Assembly (NCBI GenBank): GCA_028564925.1
Contig: CM053033.1
Location: 208,444,642-208,508,641 of the forward strand
From: Lithobates sylvaticus
Taxonomy: Eukaryota > Chordata > Amphibia > Anura > Ranidae
DNA length: 64,000 nucleotides
Reading direction: 5' to 3'
Position 1 is the stretch's first letter. The number at the start of each line of letters is the position of its first letter. Of the stretch, positions 33,210 through 44,184 are shown in pieces. The translations under genes were made by a program, and so were the position numbers. The notes under the pieces were generated by a model. It made no database searches. It saw only the letters and a list, made by a program, of their open reading frames with translations, and was not told the origin of the DNA.

Positions 33210-33611
33210 TGCCCCGTACACACGGTCGGAAATTTCCGACCACAAAATCCATCGGATTTTTTCTGACAGATTTTGTCCGACACTGGTGTTGCATACACAC
33301 GGTTGGACAAAGTTGTCGGAAAATCCGATCATTCTGAACGTGGTGACGTTCGTTGCGTACCTACCTAGAGGCTAGTAGCTAATAGCTTTGGTCTTGTAAT
33401 GTGATCTGAGCATGTCGGAATTCGCTACACACGATCGGAAAAAGTCCGATCAGACTTTGTTGTCGGAAAATTTAAGAGCAGGATCTCAAATTTTTTCCGT
33501 CGGAATTTCCGACGGAAAAAGTCAGATGGAGCCCACACACGGTCGGATTTTCCGACAACATGGTCCGATAGGACATTTTCCGTCGGAAATTCCGACCGTG
33601 TGTACGGGGCA
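33210..33611. mobile_element. Harbinger-like MITE, CGGTCGG family (copy G)
   Basis: The ends TGCCCCGTACACACGGTCGG and the inverse are flanked by TAA at 33207-33209 and 33612-33614. Very similar to copies A and K. Confidence 0.85.
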
Positions 33612-33630
33612 TAAGAGTTCCCTTCACTCA

Positions 33631-33823
33631 TGCCGCGTACACATGGCCAGACTTTGCACGGTCCAAAACTCTGTCTGCATTTCCGACGGAAAAATTAAGA
33701 ACAGGCTCTAAATCTAAAGTCCGTCGAAAATGCAGAAAGAAAAAAAACGATGGGGATACACACGGTCGGAAAATCCGATGAAAAGCTCCCATCTGACTTT
33801 TTCCACCGGAAATGTACGCAGCA
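33631..33823. mobile_element. Harbinger-like MITE, short subfamily (copy H)
   Basis: The ends TGCCGCGTACACATGG and a decayed TGTACGCAGCA resemble copy F. It lies 19 bp from copy G and directly upstream of a Tc1 fragment. Confidence 0.65.
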
Positions 33824-34255
33824 TAAGGGGCCAAGCCCAACCCCTGAAAAATAACCCCACACTATAATCCCTCCTCTACCAAATGATTTGGACCAGTGCA
33901 CAAAGCAAGGTCCATAAAGAAATGGATGAGCGAGTTTGGGGTGGAGAACCTGACTGGCCTGCACAGAGTCCTGATCTCAACCCGATAAAACACCTTTGGG
34001 ATGAATTAAAGTGGAGACTGCGAGCCAGGCCTTCTTGTCCAACATCAGTGCCTGACCTCACAAATGCGCCTCTGGAAGAATGGTCAAACATTCCCATAGA
34101 CACACTCCTAAACCTTGTGAACAGCCTTCCCAGAAGAGTTGAAGCTGTTATAGCTGCAAATGGTGGGCCAACTCAATAATGAACCCTATGGACTTAGACT
34201 GATTAAAGTTCATGTACGTGTAAAGGCAGGCATCCCAAATAGTGTACATGTATTA
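33824..34255 (+). mobile_element. Tc1 transposon fragment (3' part)
   Basis: The sequence holds the last third of a Tc1 transposase and its 3' flank up to AAAGGCAGGCATCCCAAATA. The 5' TIR and most of the gene are missing. The left edge coincides with copy H. Confidence 0.75.
33881..34179 (+). pseudogene. Tc1 transposase, C-terminal fragment
   Basis: About 98 codons read DWPAQSPDLNPIKHLWDELK, RARPSCPTSVPDLTNA and PRRVEAVIAANGGPTQ, the standard end of a Tc1-family DD34E transposase, ending at the TAA after GGPTQ. The third catalytic residue, normally Glu in NPIEHLW, is Lys here, so the fragment would be inactive even if complete. The DNA-binding domain and the first two catalytic Asp residues are absent. 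It belongs to a different Tc1 family from the 48-kb and 51-kb elements. Confidence 0.85.
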
Positions 34256-34361
34256 TATTTAGTAGAATTTCACTGGAATAAACTGCTTTTTCAGCAGGTG
34301 AAAATACTGGCTAGATGGACCAAGCGGTCTAAAGGAGGTTTGCCAATGCATAAAGTGGTGC

Positions 34362-34826
34362 TTAAAGTGGGGGGACACCCTAAAAAAAAAAAAAAGCATC
34401 AATATTCTTGAAAAAAAATTAAAAAAAAATGTTTTACCTGATCCGAAATCCCTGTTGCTAGGCAGTCTTCCTAATCTGCCGCGGTGATCTTCGTTTTTCT
34501 GTCCTCTGCCGCGTTGTCTTCTGGGTAATGGGGCTGTGTTATGGGAACTGTGTGTTCCCTAACACAGCGTGTCCCATTCACAAAGCGCCTCGCAGCTTGC
34601 GCATGCGCAGTAGGAAACGGGCAGTGAAGCTGTAGTCTTCACTGCCTGTTTCCCTTACTGAGGATGGCGGCGCTGGGACCGGAGCGCCGAGGGACATCTC
34701 AGCCTCCACGACCGACATTGCGGGCGCCCTGGGAGGGTAAGTGTACTTATTAAAAGTCAGCAGGTACTTTTTTTTAGCTGCTGACTTTTAAAAAAAACTT
34801 TTTTTTAGCTGAAACACCCCTTTAAA
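34362..34826. mobile_element. MITE-like repeat, TTAAAG...GACACCC ends
   Basis: The left end CTTAAAGTGGGGGGACACCC is loosely mirrored by GAAACACCCCTTTAAAAT. The core is GC-rich (GCGCATGCGCAG, GGCGGCGCTGGGACC) and contains TTAGCTGCTGACTTTTA, shared with the 0.8- and 59.5-kb repeats. Confidence 0.5.
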
Positions 34827-35799
34827 ATGTAACACAGAACAGAACTGTTTCCCAAGATTCACACATTTACACGTACGATTCAATTAGAAAAAGTAATGTT
34901 GGTTAAATTTGTGAACGTTGGGAGTGCAACTATATGGCGGGAGGGTCTCTGGGGCCCTTTCCAAAACAATTGTCACTTTCTGCCTGAGCAAGGTGATATT
35001 GTCTTTTTAAAAAGACGAAACATTAAAAATGCGCATTTATTTCAGAGATATATTAAGTTTTTTTTTTCTTTTACCAAGACATACATATTAAATAGTAAGT
35101 GTGAGCGTGCCACAGTTTAAAAAGTGATATGTATTATTAGTGGTCACACCTTTAGCATATCTTCCTTTTATACAGTATGTGCTCTGCTAGGATTCAAGCA
35201 ATATTTTTTTTGCAACCATTGACTCCTTGCTGCTCTTCACCGTGTTAAGTCGTCTAAGCTGACTACTGCAGAAGATATGATTGACAGGTAAGCACGCTGC
35301 CATGCGATGTAGCCATGTCTTTGATTGGCAGCTGTGCTTCAGATCATCATGCTGCAGAGTGGGGATACATAATCAGATGGTGACACACCAGCTCCAGGAA
35401 CAGAGAGCGGTCACAAAGTGCAGCAGGCTACAATAGCAAAGTGCAGTCAAGTGTGATCAGATCAGTAAAAACCAAATTAGTGTGACCTCTTCCATGACCA
35501 CTGCCTGTGTGGCTGCAATGTATATAATAGCCAGCACCTATTTTATTTGTTACAAATGTGTCTTAAGCCAAAGATTTCAGCAAATTCATGCATTTGAGAG
35601 AATTCTATTCTTTAAAAGGTGGGAAATAAATTTGTTTTGAAAGAAGTTAAAGGGAAAAAATGATAATATTAAATAGGATAATATATGTCACTTAAATCTG
35701 TTGTCTAGACAGGCAGCTATATACACAGATAAAATACACATATTCTATGTGAACCGTTTTATCTGCCAAAGGTTTTGTAATTCTGTTCAAACAGTCTTG
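34827..35799. other. No gene seen
   Basis: A CCTGAGCAAGG ... GACGAAACATT motif at 34984-35022 resembles the dispersed repeats at 24.4 and 40.4 kb. The remainder is unassigned. Confidence 0.4.
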
Positions 35800-37527
35800 C
35801 AATCCAGGTGCCTGATATTTCTATTAGGTCCCATGCTTATTTCCCTGGTATTATACCGATTTCCAAGGCATTGGTCATGTGATCTCTGATCAAGCGTTTT
35901 AGGGGACTGATGTTCAGGTGGAGCTGGCCAATCAGTGACTCTGCCCACACAGTGATCCTCCTCCCAAGCAGGTTCTAGATCACTAGCCGATGGAGAAGGG
36001 CAATACTTATAGATGCTACCATCTACTGGTTGAAGTAGTTGTTGCATAAAATCAATTTCTGTATTCCAATACCCAGACTAAACAACTACTCCTTATATTA
36101 GTCCAATTTCAAATCTGATTTCTATAAATCTGTTTCTTAGAAGCAGTTTTGTCAGAGCTTCTAAAACACTTTTGTTCTCACGGGTTGGAAGTCTGCATCT
36201 CATCCCATGAATCTGGCTCTGATTTTAATATTATGAGAGCAACATAAGACAGATGTTTGGCTGGGATGCCTTTATTGCTTCTGGTAGATTTCCTGATTGA
36301 AGCCTCTTGTGGCTTGGTTTCTTCTTTTACAGTATTTGAATTGTCTGATTTAATTTCTATTTCTGTGCCACTTTGTTTCTTTTCATCTTTAAAGCAGACT
36401 TTGCTATAGAGTTACCGTCACTATTAATGCGTTCTTGTCAGGGACCACTAATCAGACTGAGACAGATGTACAGTAAAAATCACACTTTTTAATAAAATAG
36501 TACAAACAGAGCAAATGTAATCAAAACATAGCCAGCGTTCGGTAACTGGAGCGGGTAGTCAGAACAAGCCAGTGAAACAGGAATCCAGAGATCAGCGTAG
36601 TAGAGGCAGTAAACAGGATCAGGAACCACAAGGGAAGCCAGGCAAAAGTCTTTAACAGGAAACACAGCAGAGAGTATCGGGATATGTTGACCAGGCGAAG
36701 GCACAGGAGATCTGATCCAGGCAGTTTAAATAGCCAGCAGGGCTAGCTAACGAGCAGGAAATGAAGACCATGTGATTCACTGTAGAATGAAGAGTACTGG
36801 CAATTAACTGACAGCTGAGCACAGAGCTCTGAGAAGGAAGGGCTGAGCCCAGCCTTGACAGTTCGCTTATATTCATCCACAAGCTTGCCCTTAACATATT
36901 TCAATGTCAGTTCATCATCTGGACGTGCATCAAGTGCTGTGACAAGCGTTTCATACATTTCTGGTAGGCCACTTAGTAATAGTGCTCCGACATGAAAATC
37001 TTTTATTTCCTCTCCTATACCTCTCAGGCGTTCAACCATTTCCAAGGGTGTACCTTATGTAATCTTATATATTCTAGCCTTTCATCAGCTTGGTTTGGTA
37101 TAGATTTCTAATTAAATGCAGTTTATTGCTGAGATCAATGCTTTCATGCACCTTTTGTAATGCTTCCCACATTTCTATCAGTTTCACACTTAAAATTGTA
37201 TGATTGTATTGTCTTCCATTCTAAGAGAGATTGTGCTCAGAGCTTTTTGGTTTTTCTCTATCCGCTCATCTTAAGGGTGTTCTGGCCTGACTTCATTTAT
37301 ACATTTCTGCATACATTCTCTTATTAGCAGCCCATAACCTGTTACAAATTCTGTATATAGCCCCACAGAACAGACAGTGCACAGTCCACATGGGCTTTGC
37401 TGCTTAGCTATAGACAGGAACTTTAATTTAGAGTATACAGTACCATAGATGCAGCTACAAACTTATAAACACTGCCATCTACTGACTGATGCAGTTGTTG
37501 CACAAAATACATTTCTGTATTCCAACA
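35800..37527 (-). mobile_element. Copia-type LTR retrotransposon fossil, partial
   Basis: The two outer stretches share the same LTR-like sequence (about 36019-36070 and 37460-37527, both with CATCTACTG and ATTTCTGTATTCCAA), so both LTRs appear to be represented. Between them, on the minus strand, a gag segment at 36866-37045 reads LLSGLPEMYETLVTALDARP and VKGKLVDEYKR, typical of the Copia gag (UBN2-type) domain. Most of the internal region is missing and it is clearly broken in several places. It is old. The left boundary is approximate. A solo Gypsy-like LTR sits inside it. Confidence 0.7.
36436..36860 (-). mobile_element. Solo LTR nested in the Copia fossil (Gypsy-like)
   Basis: On the minus strand it starts TGTCAAGGCTGGGCTCAG and ends GTCCCTGACA. 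The flanks GTTCT and GTTCG form an imperfect 5-bp duplication. A TATTTAAA box (minus, near 36727) matches the promoter word of the 50-kb Gypsy element. The insertion divides the Copia gag segment. Confidence 0.7.
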
Positions 37528-37927
37528 AGAAGGGAAAGTTTAGAACCCTCCAATGCTAAAAAAAACAAACAATGCAATCCCAATGGGTAATAGTAATAAT
37601 GCATACAAAAAAACCTGTAAATAAAGTGAGAACCTTCCAATAATCTATCAAAGATAGACTCAGAAAAGAATTACAGAACCTTCTACACATCCCATACTAT
37701 ACATTAACAGATATACTGTATATAAATGAATGCATTTTTTCTTAGTAAAAAACTAACACAGACCAATAATAATATGCTGTGTCCTCAAACTCATAAAAAC
37801 AAACATTAGCAATGTTCTGAACTCAGTTACTACATCCTGACTGCCAGAAATGGTGGATCCCTATCCAATTTTAGACATCATATAATGTAGCTGTAATCCC
37901 AAAAATAAAGATCTTTAGAATTTGCAT

Positions 37928-38440
37928 TTAAAGTGGTTGTAAACCCTTACATATACCCAGTGGAGTGACCAGCCTTAGTTGATATGCAGAGATAAAATCG
38001 AATCATCTTACATAAGTTGTATCTGTTTATCTGCAGCCTTCTCGTCTCTGTATCCTTCTAAAACACACTGATCAAAGTTTATTTCTCAGCTTCAGCAGGC
38101 AAGGGGCAGGGATCTGACATCACACTTTGCACAGCACAGAGAGGATAACTGAGTGTATTCTGAGACCTGAATGGAGGGAAAGGACACATCCTTTCCCTCT
38201 ACACAGTCTTATAGAGAAACATGCACAGCTGAGGCTGTCAATCACCTTGTGTACTGGAGTGGAAGGCGGGGCTTTCTCCCAAGATTATGTGATGTCAGGA
38301 TAATCTGTCAGATAACCTGATAGCAGAAGGAAGAGAAAGGAAACAGAAATCACACTTTGTGGTTTGGATTGAGGCTAGAACACACTGTAGATGGATATGC
38401 TCCCTTCATTTTTTATCTCAGGTGTTTACAATCACTTTAA
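37928..38440. mobile_element. MITE of the TTAAAGTGATTGTAAAG family (copy 2)
   Basis: The ends TTAAAGTGGTTGTAAACCC and GTTTACAATCACTTTAA are inverse. The interior includes GGAAAGGACACATCCTTTCC, a hairpin. Confidence 0.75.
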
Positions 38441-39074
38441 CATCCTGTGTGCTGGAAATTAATTGATGCTGCCACTCATTAAAAAACAGATTGTTACTAA
38501 AGTTGCTTCTCCCACCGTATATTAAGGCGCACTAGGGATACAAGTTCCTTGCTTACAGACTTATCAGTCATATACATCCATGTTTCATACTCAGCATGTT
38601 CAAAACATTACGTTTATAAGGGTTATGCACATCGAGGAGGGCTGTTGGAGTGATTCAACATCTGACGGTAAACCACAATAAAAAAAAAGGCAATTGTACT
38701 GGTTTAGTCATAGATATATATAATAAGCCATGTGGATATAACCAAAAAAGGCACTGCAGTGGTATATTTGATAGGCAAGAACTAGTATCCTAAAATGGTA
38801 TAATACCCTTCTTGCATTTATCTTGGAATGTCACAACACCACAACTGTAGTAATTTAATCCAATGTGCAATGTTCTTATAAACATGGTTCGGTGACCCCA
38901 CACAAGCAATTATGCTGCTTGTGCTACAGCAAGCTTCTGTTGTTTGCAACAGAACCTATTCCCTACAATGCTTAAAACAATGATTTTCACTGCCTGAAAA
39001 CCACTCTATCACAATATCCTCAAAGAGAATTTGTAGATATTTACTCCACTGTTAGGACAATGGTCAGTGTCCAA
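38441..39074. other. No gene seen
   Basis: AT-rich DNA without identified repeat ends. Confidence 0.45.
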
Positions 39075-39250
39075 TCAACAACATTAGAGAAAAAAACAGA
39101 AAGCAACAAATGTAGGACTTTACTGGTCCCCAATTATAATCCCAAATAGCAAGAGAGAGTGCTCTCTCTTCCTATTTGGGCCAGGGCGGAGGAATCAATG
39201 TACCGTCACCAATAAAGATCTGTACGCATTTCGCCAAAGGTTCCTTCAGG
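39075..39250 (-). repeat. Dispersed repeat, inverted partner of 40399-40748
   Basis: On the minus strand GATCTTTATTGGTGACGGTA, CATTGATTCCTCC and TATTTGGGATTATAATTGG occur in the same order as on the plus strand at 40427-40710. The pair forms a large inverted repeat about 1.2 kb apart. Confidence 0.7.
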
Positions 39251-39412
39251 GGGTCTTAGTAGTACTAAACCAAAATGAAAGCCATGGAGTGCCTGGTCCA
39301 CAGCGTTATGAGGAGGAGGGTCACGTACAACCAGTTCAGGTAGAAACATGCATTGGAAGCAGTGCAGCTAGAGAGGCGGGGTCACACTGGGACAGAGCCT
39401 ATACTTGTAGAG

Positions 39413-39571
39413 CAGGGATATGCAATTAGCGAACCTCCAGCTGTTCCAGAACTACAATTCCCATGAGGCATTGCAAGACTCTGACAGCCACAAGCATGAC
39501 ACCCAGAGGCAGAGGCGTGATGGGACTTGTAGTTTTGCAACAGCTGGAGATCCGCTAATTGCATATCCATG
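39413..39571. mobile_element. hAT-type MITE, CAGGGATATG family (copy 2)
   Basis: A perfect 8-bp target duplication TTGTAGAG lies at 39405-39412 and 39572-39579. The ends CAGGGATATGCAATTAGCG and CGCTAATTGCATATCCATG are nearly full inverses, giving a complete hairpin. It is the same family as 4554-4706. Confidence 0.9.
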
Positions 39572-39605
39572 TTGTAGAGGAAAGCAAGAGATACGCTTCA
39601 TGTTT

Positions 39606-40040
39606 TTTTTTTTCTTTCAATAAGTTTTTATTGAAAATATGATCAAACACAACAATCAAAATTTTCTGCACATAAAATGTGTACATACAGTACATGTCAT
39701 GGATGATACATATAGAAGGTTAACTGCAGAGGCCTCGTGAATTGCCTCAAGACCAGCAAGGAAAGATATGTCCTAAGGCACTATTGCAACATCAAACCTC
39801 AATTGAATATAGATAGTGAGAACTCTAATATAGATTAAATGTAGCAGGTAAACATGGTCAACCGGCTCGAGATTATAGCATCATTGAGCCTTACTTGCAT
39901 GTAATGAGTTCCATATAAGAGAGACCTCTGTATAATTGGTATTGCTCTTATGTTCTAAGAGTCTAAAATGCACTACTAGAACCTGCATAAGAAAATTTTA
40001 TAAGGAAGGAAAGGACAGAAAGAAGTAAGAAAAGAAGAAA
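39606..40040 (-). repeat. Possible minus-strand LINE 3' end
   Basis: A poly-T run followed by CAATAAGTTTTTATTGAAAA looks like the reversed 3' tail of a non-LTR element. No coding part or target duplication was found, so this is tentative. Confidence 0.3.
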
Positions 40041-40208
40041 GTATTCAGAAAAGCGCTGCAAATTCTATAGTTGAGGTAAGACTGTGCAGTCCAGAGTGGA
40101 CAGATCCAATATACAGTCCCATATACAGTTGCCTTTTCATATGTTTAACACATAAATTCACCCGTGCCGATCCTGGCTGCAGCCTCCATTTCCTCACAGG
40201 GCATAGGG

Positions 40209-40344
40209 CAGTGATGGCGAACCTTGGCACCCCAGATGTTTTGGAACTACATTTCCCATGATGCTCATGCACTCTACAGTGTAGCTGAGAATCATGGGAA
40301 ATGTAGTTCCAAAACATCTGGGGTGCCAAGGTTCGCCATCACTG
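40209..40344. mobile_element. hAT-type MITE with CAGTGATGGCGAACC ends
   Basis: A perfect 8-bp duplication GCATAGGG lies at 40201-40208 and 40345-40352. The whole 136 bp folds as an almost perfect palindrome (CAGTGATGGCGAACCTTGGC and its inverse). Confidence 0.92.
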
Positions 40345-40398
40345 GCATAGGGGAAACCTCCGGTTTTCATTTAGGCTTGGTACCAATAGGATCCCCTT

Positions 40399-40748
40399 AA
40401 AGAGAAGCCTCTGGCAAAACGTGTAGTGATCTTTATTGGTAAAGGTACATTGATTCCTCCATTTGGCCCTGCACATGGAAATTTATTGTGTATCCAATTC
40501 TCCAGATAACTAAGTTTTGAACTGTAATGTACCATCAAAACAGGTTTCTCTGTACATGTATACACCTAGCCATTTAACATATGGGAGAATGTTGTACCAA
40601 TTTGTTTGTATATATTTTTGATATGCTCTTATGATATTTTAATAATGTTGTTATAATACATTTAGAATTTTATACCAATATGAGTACTCTCTTCCTATTT
40701 GGGATTATAATTGGCAACTAGTAAAGTCCTACATTTTTTGTTTTCATT
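40399..40748 (+). repeat. Dispersed repeat with AAACGTGTAG motif, partner of 39075-39250
   Basis: CTCTGGCAAAACGTGTAG, GATCTTTATTGGTAAAGG, TTGATTCCTCC and TATTTGGGATTATAATTGG match the inverted copy. This copy has about 230 bp of extra sequence in the middle. Confidence 0.65.
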
Positions 40749-41545
40749 TTTTTTCATTGTTCTTTAAATGAGATGCCATATGAAACGGGTTATGTCTCTG
40801 AAGTTCTTACAATTAACATTAGAGCCCTTTTCTTATAGCCAACCATTAATTACAGCCATATGCATTGCATAGTAACAAATTATGAAATACCTTTCTTAGA
40901 ATGAAGCCCTCCTGAGACACACCGTTACAGCTGAGAGGGCTTCCATCTTCACCTGGTCTTCCTTCCAGGTTTGCGGGCAGCTGCAGTTTGATTGGCGTTG
41001 GCTCGAAGGCATCACTCCTGGGCATGCATGGGGGAGTCATGGACTGCGACACAGGGCTCTGAAGGGCCTGTATGGGTATACCATCCCGCCGGTGACATGA
41101 CTGGCTGCATGAAGTGTGAATTTCTCCTAAACAGTGTGGATTTAGGAGATATTCACTGTACCTACAGGTAAGCCTTCTTATAGGCTTACCTGTAGGTACA
41201 AGTTCACAAATAGACTTTACTTCCACTTTAAAGGCATTGTACACATGTTATGGCTGCAGTTTATAATATTATGAATGTTAGATCTCCCTACGTCCAGGTA
41301 TTGGGTATTGTTTCAATTTGCTTCTCTTGTTTGCCAAAGGGACAGGCAACTTCTTGTTCTGGGTCACACAGCGTCTAATCCATTCCTCACCTCTGTGTTG
41401 CATCACAATCATGGGAGTGCTAATGTGATGAAACACTGCATGGTGAGCGTTCTGTTATTGCTCTGCCTGTTTGTGTCTGTTTCAGATCCCAATGTTACAG
41501 CCGATCGAATCACTTCCACCAGAAAGTGACAGCAAGAGACTCACT
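40749..41545. other. No gene; MITE-type end and a perfect hairpin
   Basis: An 18-bp perfect inverted pair with a 6-bp loop sits at 41158-41199 (GTACCTACAGGTAAGCCT and its inverse). ACTTTACTTCCACTTTAAAG at about 41214-41233 is an end of the 2.5-kb MITE family, whose other end I could not find. The 84- and 132-codon frames here show no domain. Confidence 0.5.
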
Positions 41546-42098
41546 GGGGGAGATTTACTCAACCTCGAGCACTTAGAATCTAGTGCAGATGTATATGGTA
41601 GCCAATCAGCTCCTAACTTAAGCTTGTTCAATTAAGATTTGACAATACGGCCTCATTCACACGAGGCGGATCCACTTAGCGGAATCTGCCAGCTCAGAAG
41701 GAGATCTCTTCCTTGTATCTCCGCTGAACCGGCGGATGACAGGTCCGTCTCTGCTCACTGAGCAGGGAGGGGCCTGTCAGAGCGCCGCTGATACCTATGG
41801 AGGGATAGGACATGTCCATTTTCATCAGATCTCATCTGATCCACCCCGTTGGATGACGAACGTATCGCCATACGTCTGATTTTAACATGGATGGCAGACA
41901 GGTGTCAGCAGACACATCATCACTAACATCCGTCTCCCCATAGGAGTCAATGGATGGCCCGCTCGGATCCGCCTGCAAAATGGACAAGCGGATCCGAGCG
42001 GGCTTGCCGCGTGACAGGGGTATAATACCTGGAAGCTGATTGGTTTCTATGCACAGCTGCATCAGATTTTACAATCTCCAGTTTTCCTTAGTTTGAGG
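41546..42098. mobile_element. GGGGTTGATTTACT-type MITE split by another MITE
   Basis: The left half (GGGGGAGATTTACTCAACCT to CAATTAAGATTTGACAATAC) and right half (CTGGAAGCTGATTGGTTTCT to CTCCAGTTTTCC) match the element at 13384-13556 and flank a second MITE at about 41652-42022. The right terminus is decayed. Confidence 0.65.
41652..42022. mobile_element. MITE nested in a MITE (GGCCTCATTCACACGAGGCG)
   Basis: It starts GGCCTCATTCACACGAGGCG and includes a strong hairpin (GCCCGCTCGGATCCGC against GCGGATCCGAGCGGGC) near its right end. The insertion point in the host MITE corresponds to that used at 25789. The right boundary is approximate. Confidence 0.55.
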
Positions 42099-42162
42099 CA
42101 AAGCATGTTAAGTTTGTATTGCTGTCATCATTGAGGAGATACACTCTCATATTCATGTCTTA

Positions 42163-42608
42163 GGCCGGTTTTACACTGGGGCGGTGCGGGCAGGGACGGT
42201 GAAGCAGCGCTATATTTAGCGCTGCTTTACCGTCGTTTTAGCCACGGTATTTAAAACCACCCCGCTAGCGGCCGAAAAAGGGTTAAAACACCCCACAAAG
42301 CATCGCTGCAGTGGCGCTTTGCCGGCGGTATTACCGCGGTATCCCCGCGGTGTCCCCGCGGTGTCCCCGCGGTGTCCCATTGATTTCAATGGGTAGAAGC
42401 TGTATAGGAGCGGTGAATACACGGCTCCTTCACCGCTCCAAATATGCTGCTAGCAGGACTTTTTTTTACCGTCCTGCTAGCGCACCGCTCCAGTGTGAAA
42501 GCCCTCCGGCTTTCACACTGGAGTTAAAGGACCGCTTTTTTCAGGAGCTATACAGACGCTATTTTTAGCGCTGTAGCTCCTGAAAAACGCTTCAGTGTGA
42601 AAGGGGCC
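42163..42608. mobile_element. Harbinger-like MITE, GGCCGGTTTTACACTGG ends
   Basis: Flanked by TTA at 42160-42162 and 42609-42611. The ends GGCCGGTTTTACACTGG and CAGTGTGAAAGGGGCC are inverse. The interior has a (CCGCGGTGTCC)n run at 42336-42377 and a hairpin around AGCCCTCCGGCTTTCACACT. Confidence 0.8.
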
Positions 42609-42611
42609 TTA

Positions 42612-43858
42612 GTAACATGGTGTCACCGGGATAGGACATAAATGGATGTTTTGTCTATTCAACAATGGCAACAAAACCAAAGTTATTGGGTAGGGTGGGA
42701 GAACTTAGAACCCTTGTCAGATTTTTAGGACTTCTGGGTCTTCTTGTTGAGGTGACCAACCTTTCCGCTTCATTGTCCTGGTATCACATTGACAGGAAAA
42801 GAGGGGGAAGCCTACCAAAATAGAATTTAGACACAAAAAAAGTTTAATGACATTCTGACTCTTCTCCACTCTATTAAAATCCCCAAAAATAAGTTTAATT
42901 GCAACTTGGGGTAGGAAGTGAACATATTCTTAATTTGAGTTCTTTGTCAACACAATGGGGTTAAGAGACCAGATTATATTTCTGAACAGAGCGTTATCAA
43001 TCCTTTGATATTGCAGGTGGAATTCGATGGAAGCATAGCCTGCACCTTGTAATTGTTCACATAACATTTTGGTGCTAATAAACCAACATAAACCAGTCTT
43101 CATGGAGAAAGGTTTAGGTTCAGTTTAAATAGAAACATAAATATTTAGCACAATGTAGTGTGTAGGATATAAAACACAGATAGATGTTCCAATTATAGGG
43201 AGATTATAATAATAATCAGCTTTTATCAGCGTGTGAGGACAGGATTCACTACATGTGCTTCCCTTGTTATCACATCTCTAGAGTCGATAACGAGAAACTT
43301 ACTGATTGAGGCGAGCACTTAAGGAGGTCATAAACTAATTAGTGGTTTCTCTTTGTCATGTCAGAACACTGGTTAACTGGTTATTAAACTATTTACATAA
43401 TTTTCTATTAAACTACAGCGCTTGGTAGCTCTTTGTGCGTTATTCATTCATATTCTGTAACAATAACTGATACAGGATTTGCAACATTTGACTGTTTTCT
43501 ACATACTGTTCATTGGGAACTAAAGCCAAAAGCTGGATTAAAATTCAGCTAGTTCAGCAGGAACTGGCCAAATTTTGATCTGTCTGTGGGCAGGTTGGTT
43601 GTACTGAAGTTAATCCATCGATCAGTACAACCTGCCTGTCAGTTTTTTTTTGTCACCCGATCACTGCCAGCAGCTATAGTGCCTAGCAATGATCATTGTA
43701 TTCTGCTAGTGGGGAAAGCTCTGTACTCCCCGGCAGGCAGAACACAATTGCACTTCGGGAGGGATTCCCCCATTCCCCCATCAGTACTAACCTGTAAGTG
43801 AAGGGAAAAAAAAATTGCACAATGTATGGCCTGACCAAGAAAATGTATTTTAAGAAGA
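42612..43858. other. No gene seen
   Basis: A short inverted pair near 43590-43632 (CAGGTTGGTTGTACTGA and its inverse) is visible. Nothing else was recognised. Confidence 0.45.
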
Positions 43859-43860
43859 AA

Positions 43861-43958
<98 letters not shown>

Positions 43959-44055
43959 TTATCTATGTAGCGATCTATCTACAGTATCTATCTATCTATC
44001 TATCTATCTATTTATCTATCTAGCGATCTATCTACAGTATCTACAGTATCTACAG

Positions 44056-44091
<36 letters not shown>

Positions 44092-44093
44092 GG

Positions 44094-44131
<38 letters not shown>

Positions 44132-44184
44132 GCGATCTATCTATCTATCTATCTCTATCTATCTATCTATCTATCTATCTAGCC
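43859..44184. repeat. (TATC)n microsatellite, about 320 bp
   Basis: Long run of TATC units broken by AGCGATC and ACAGTATC interruptions. The 143-codon frame (IYLSIYLS repeats) is a translation of the microsatellite. Confidence 0.97.
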
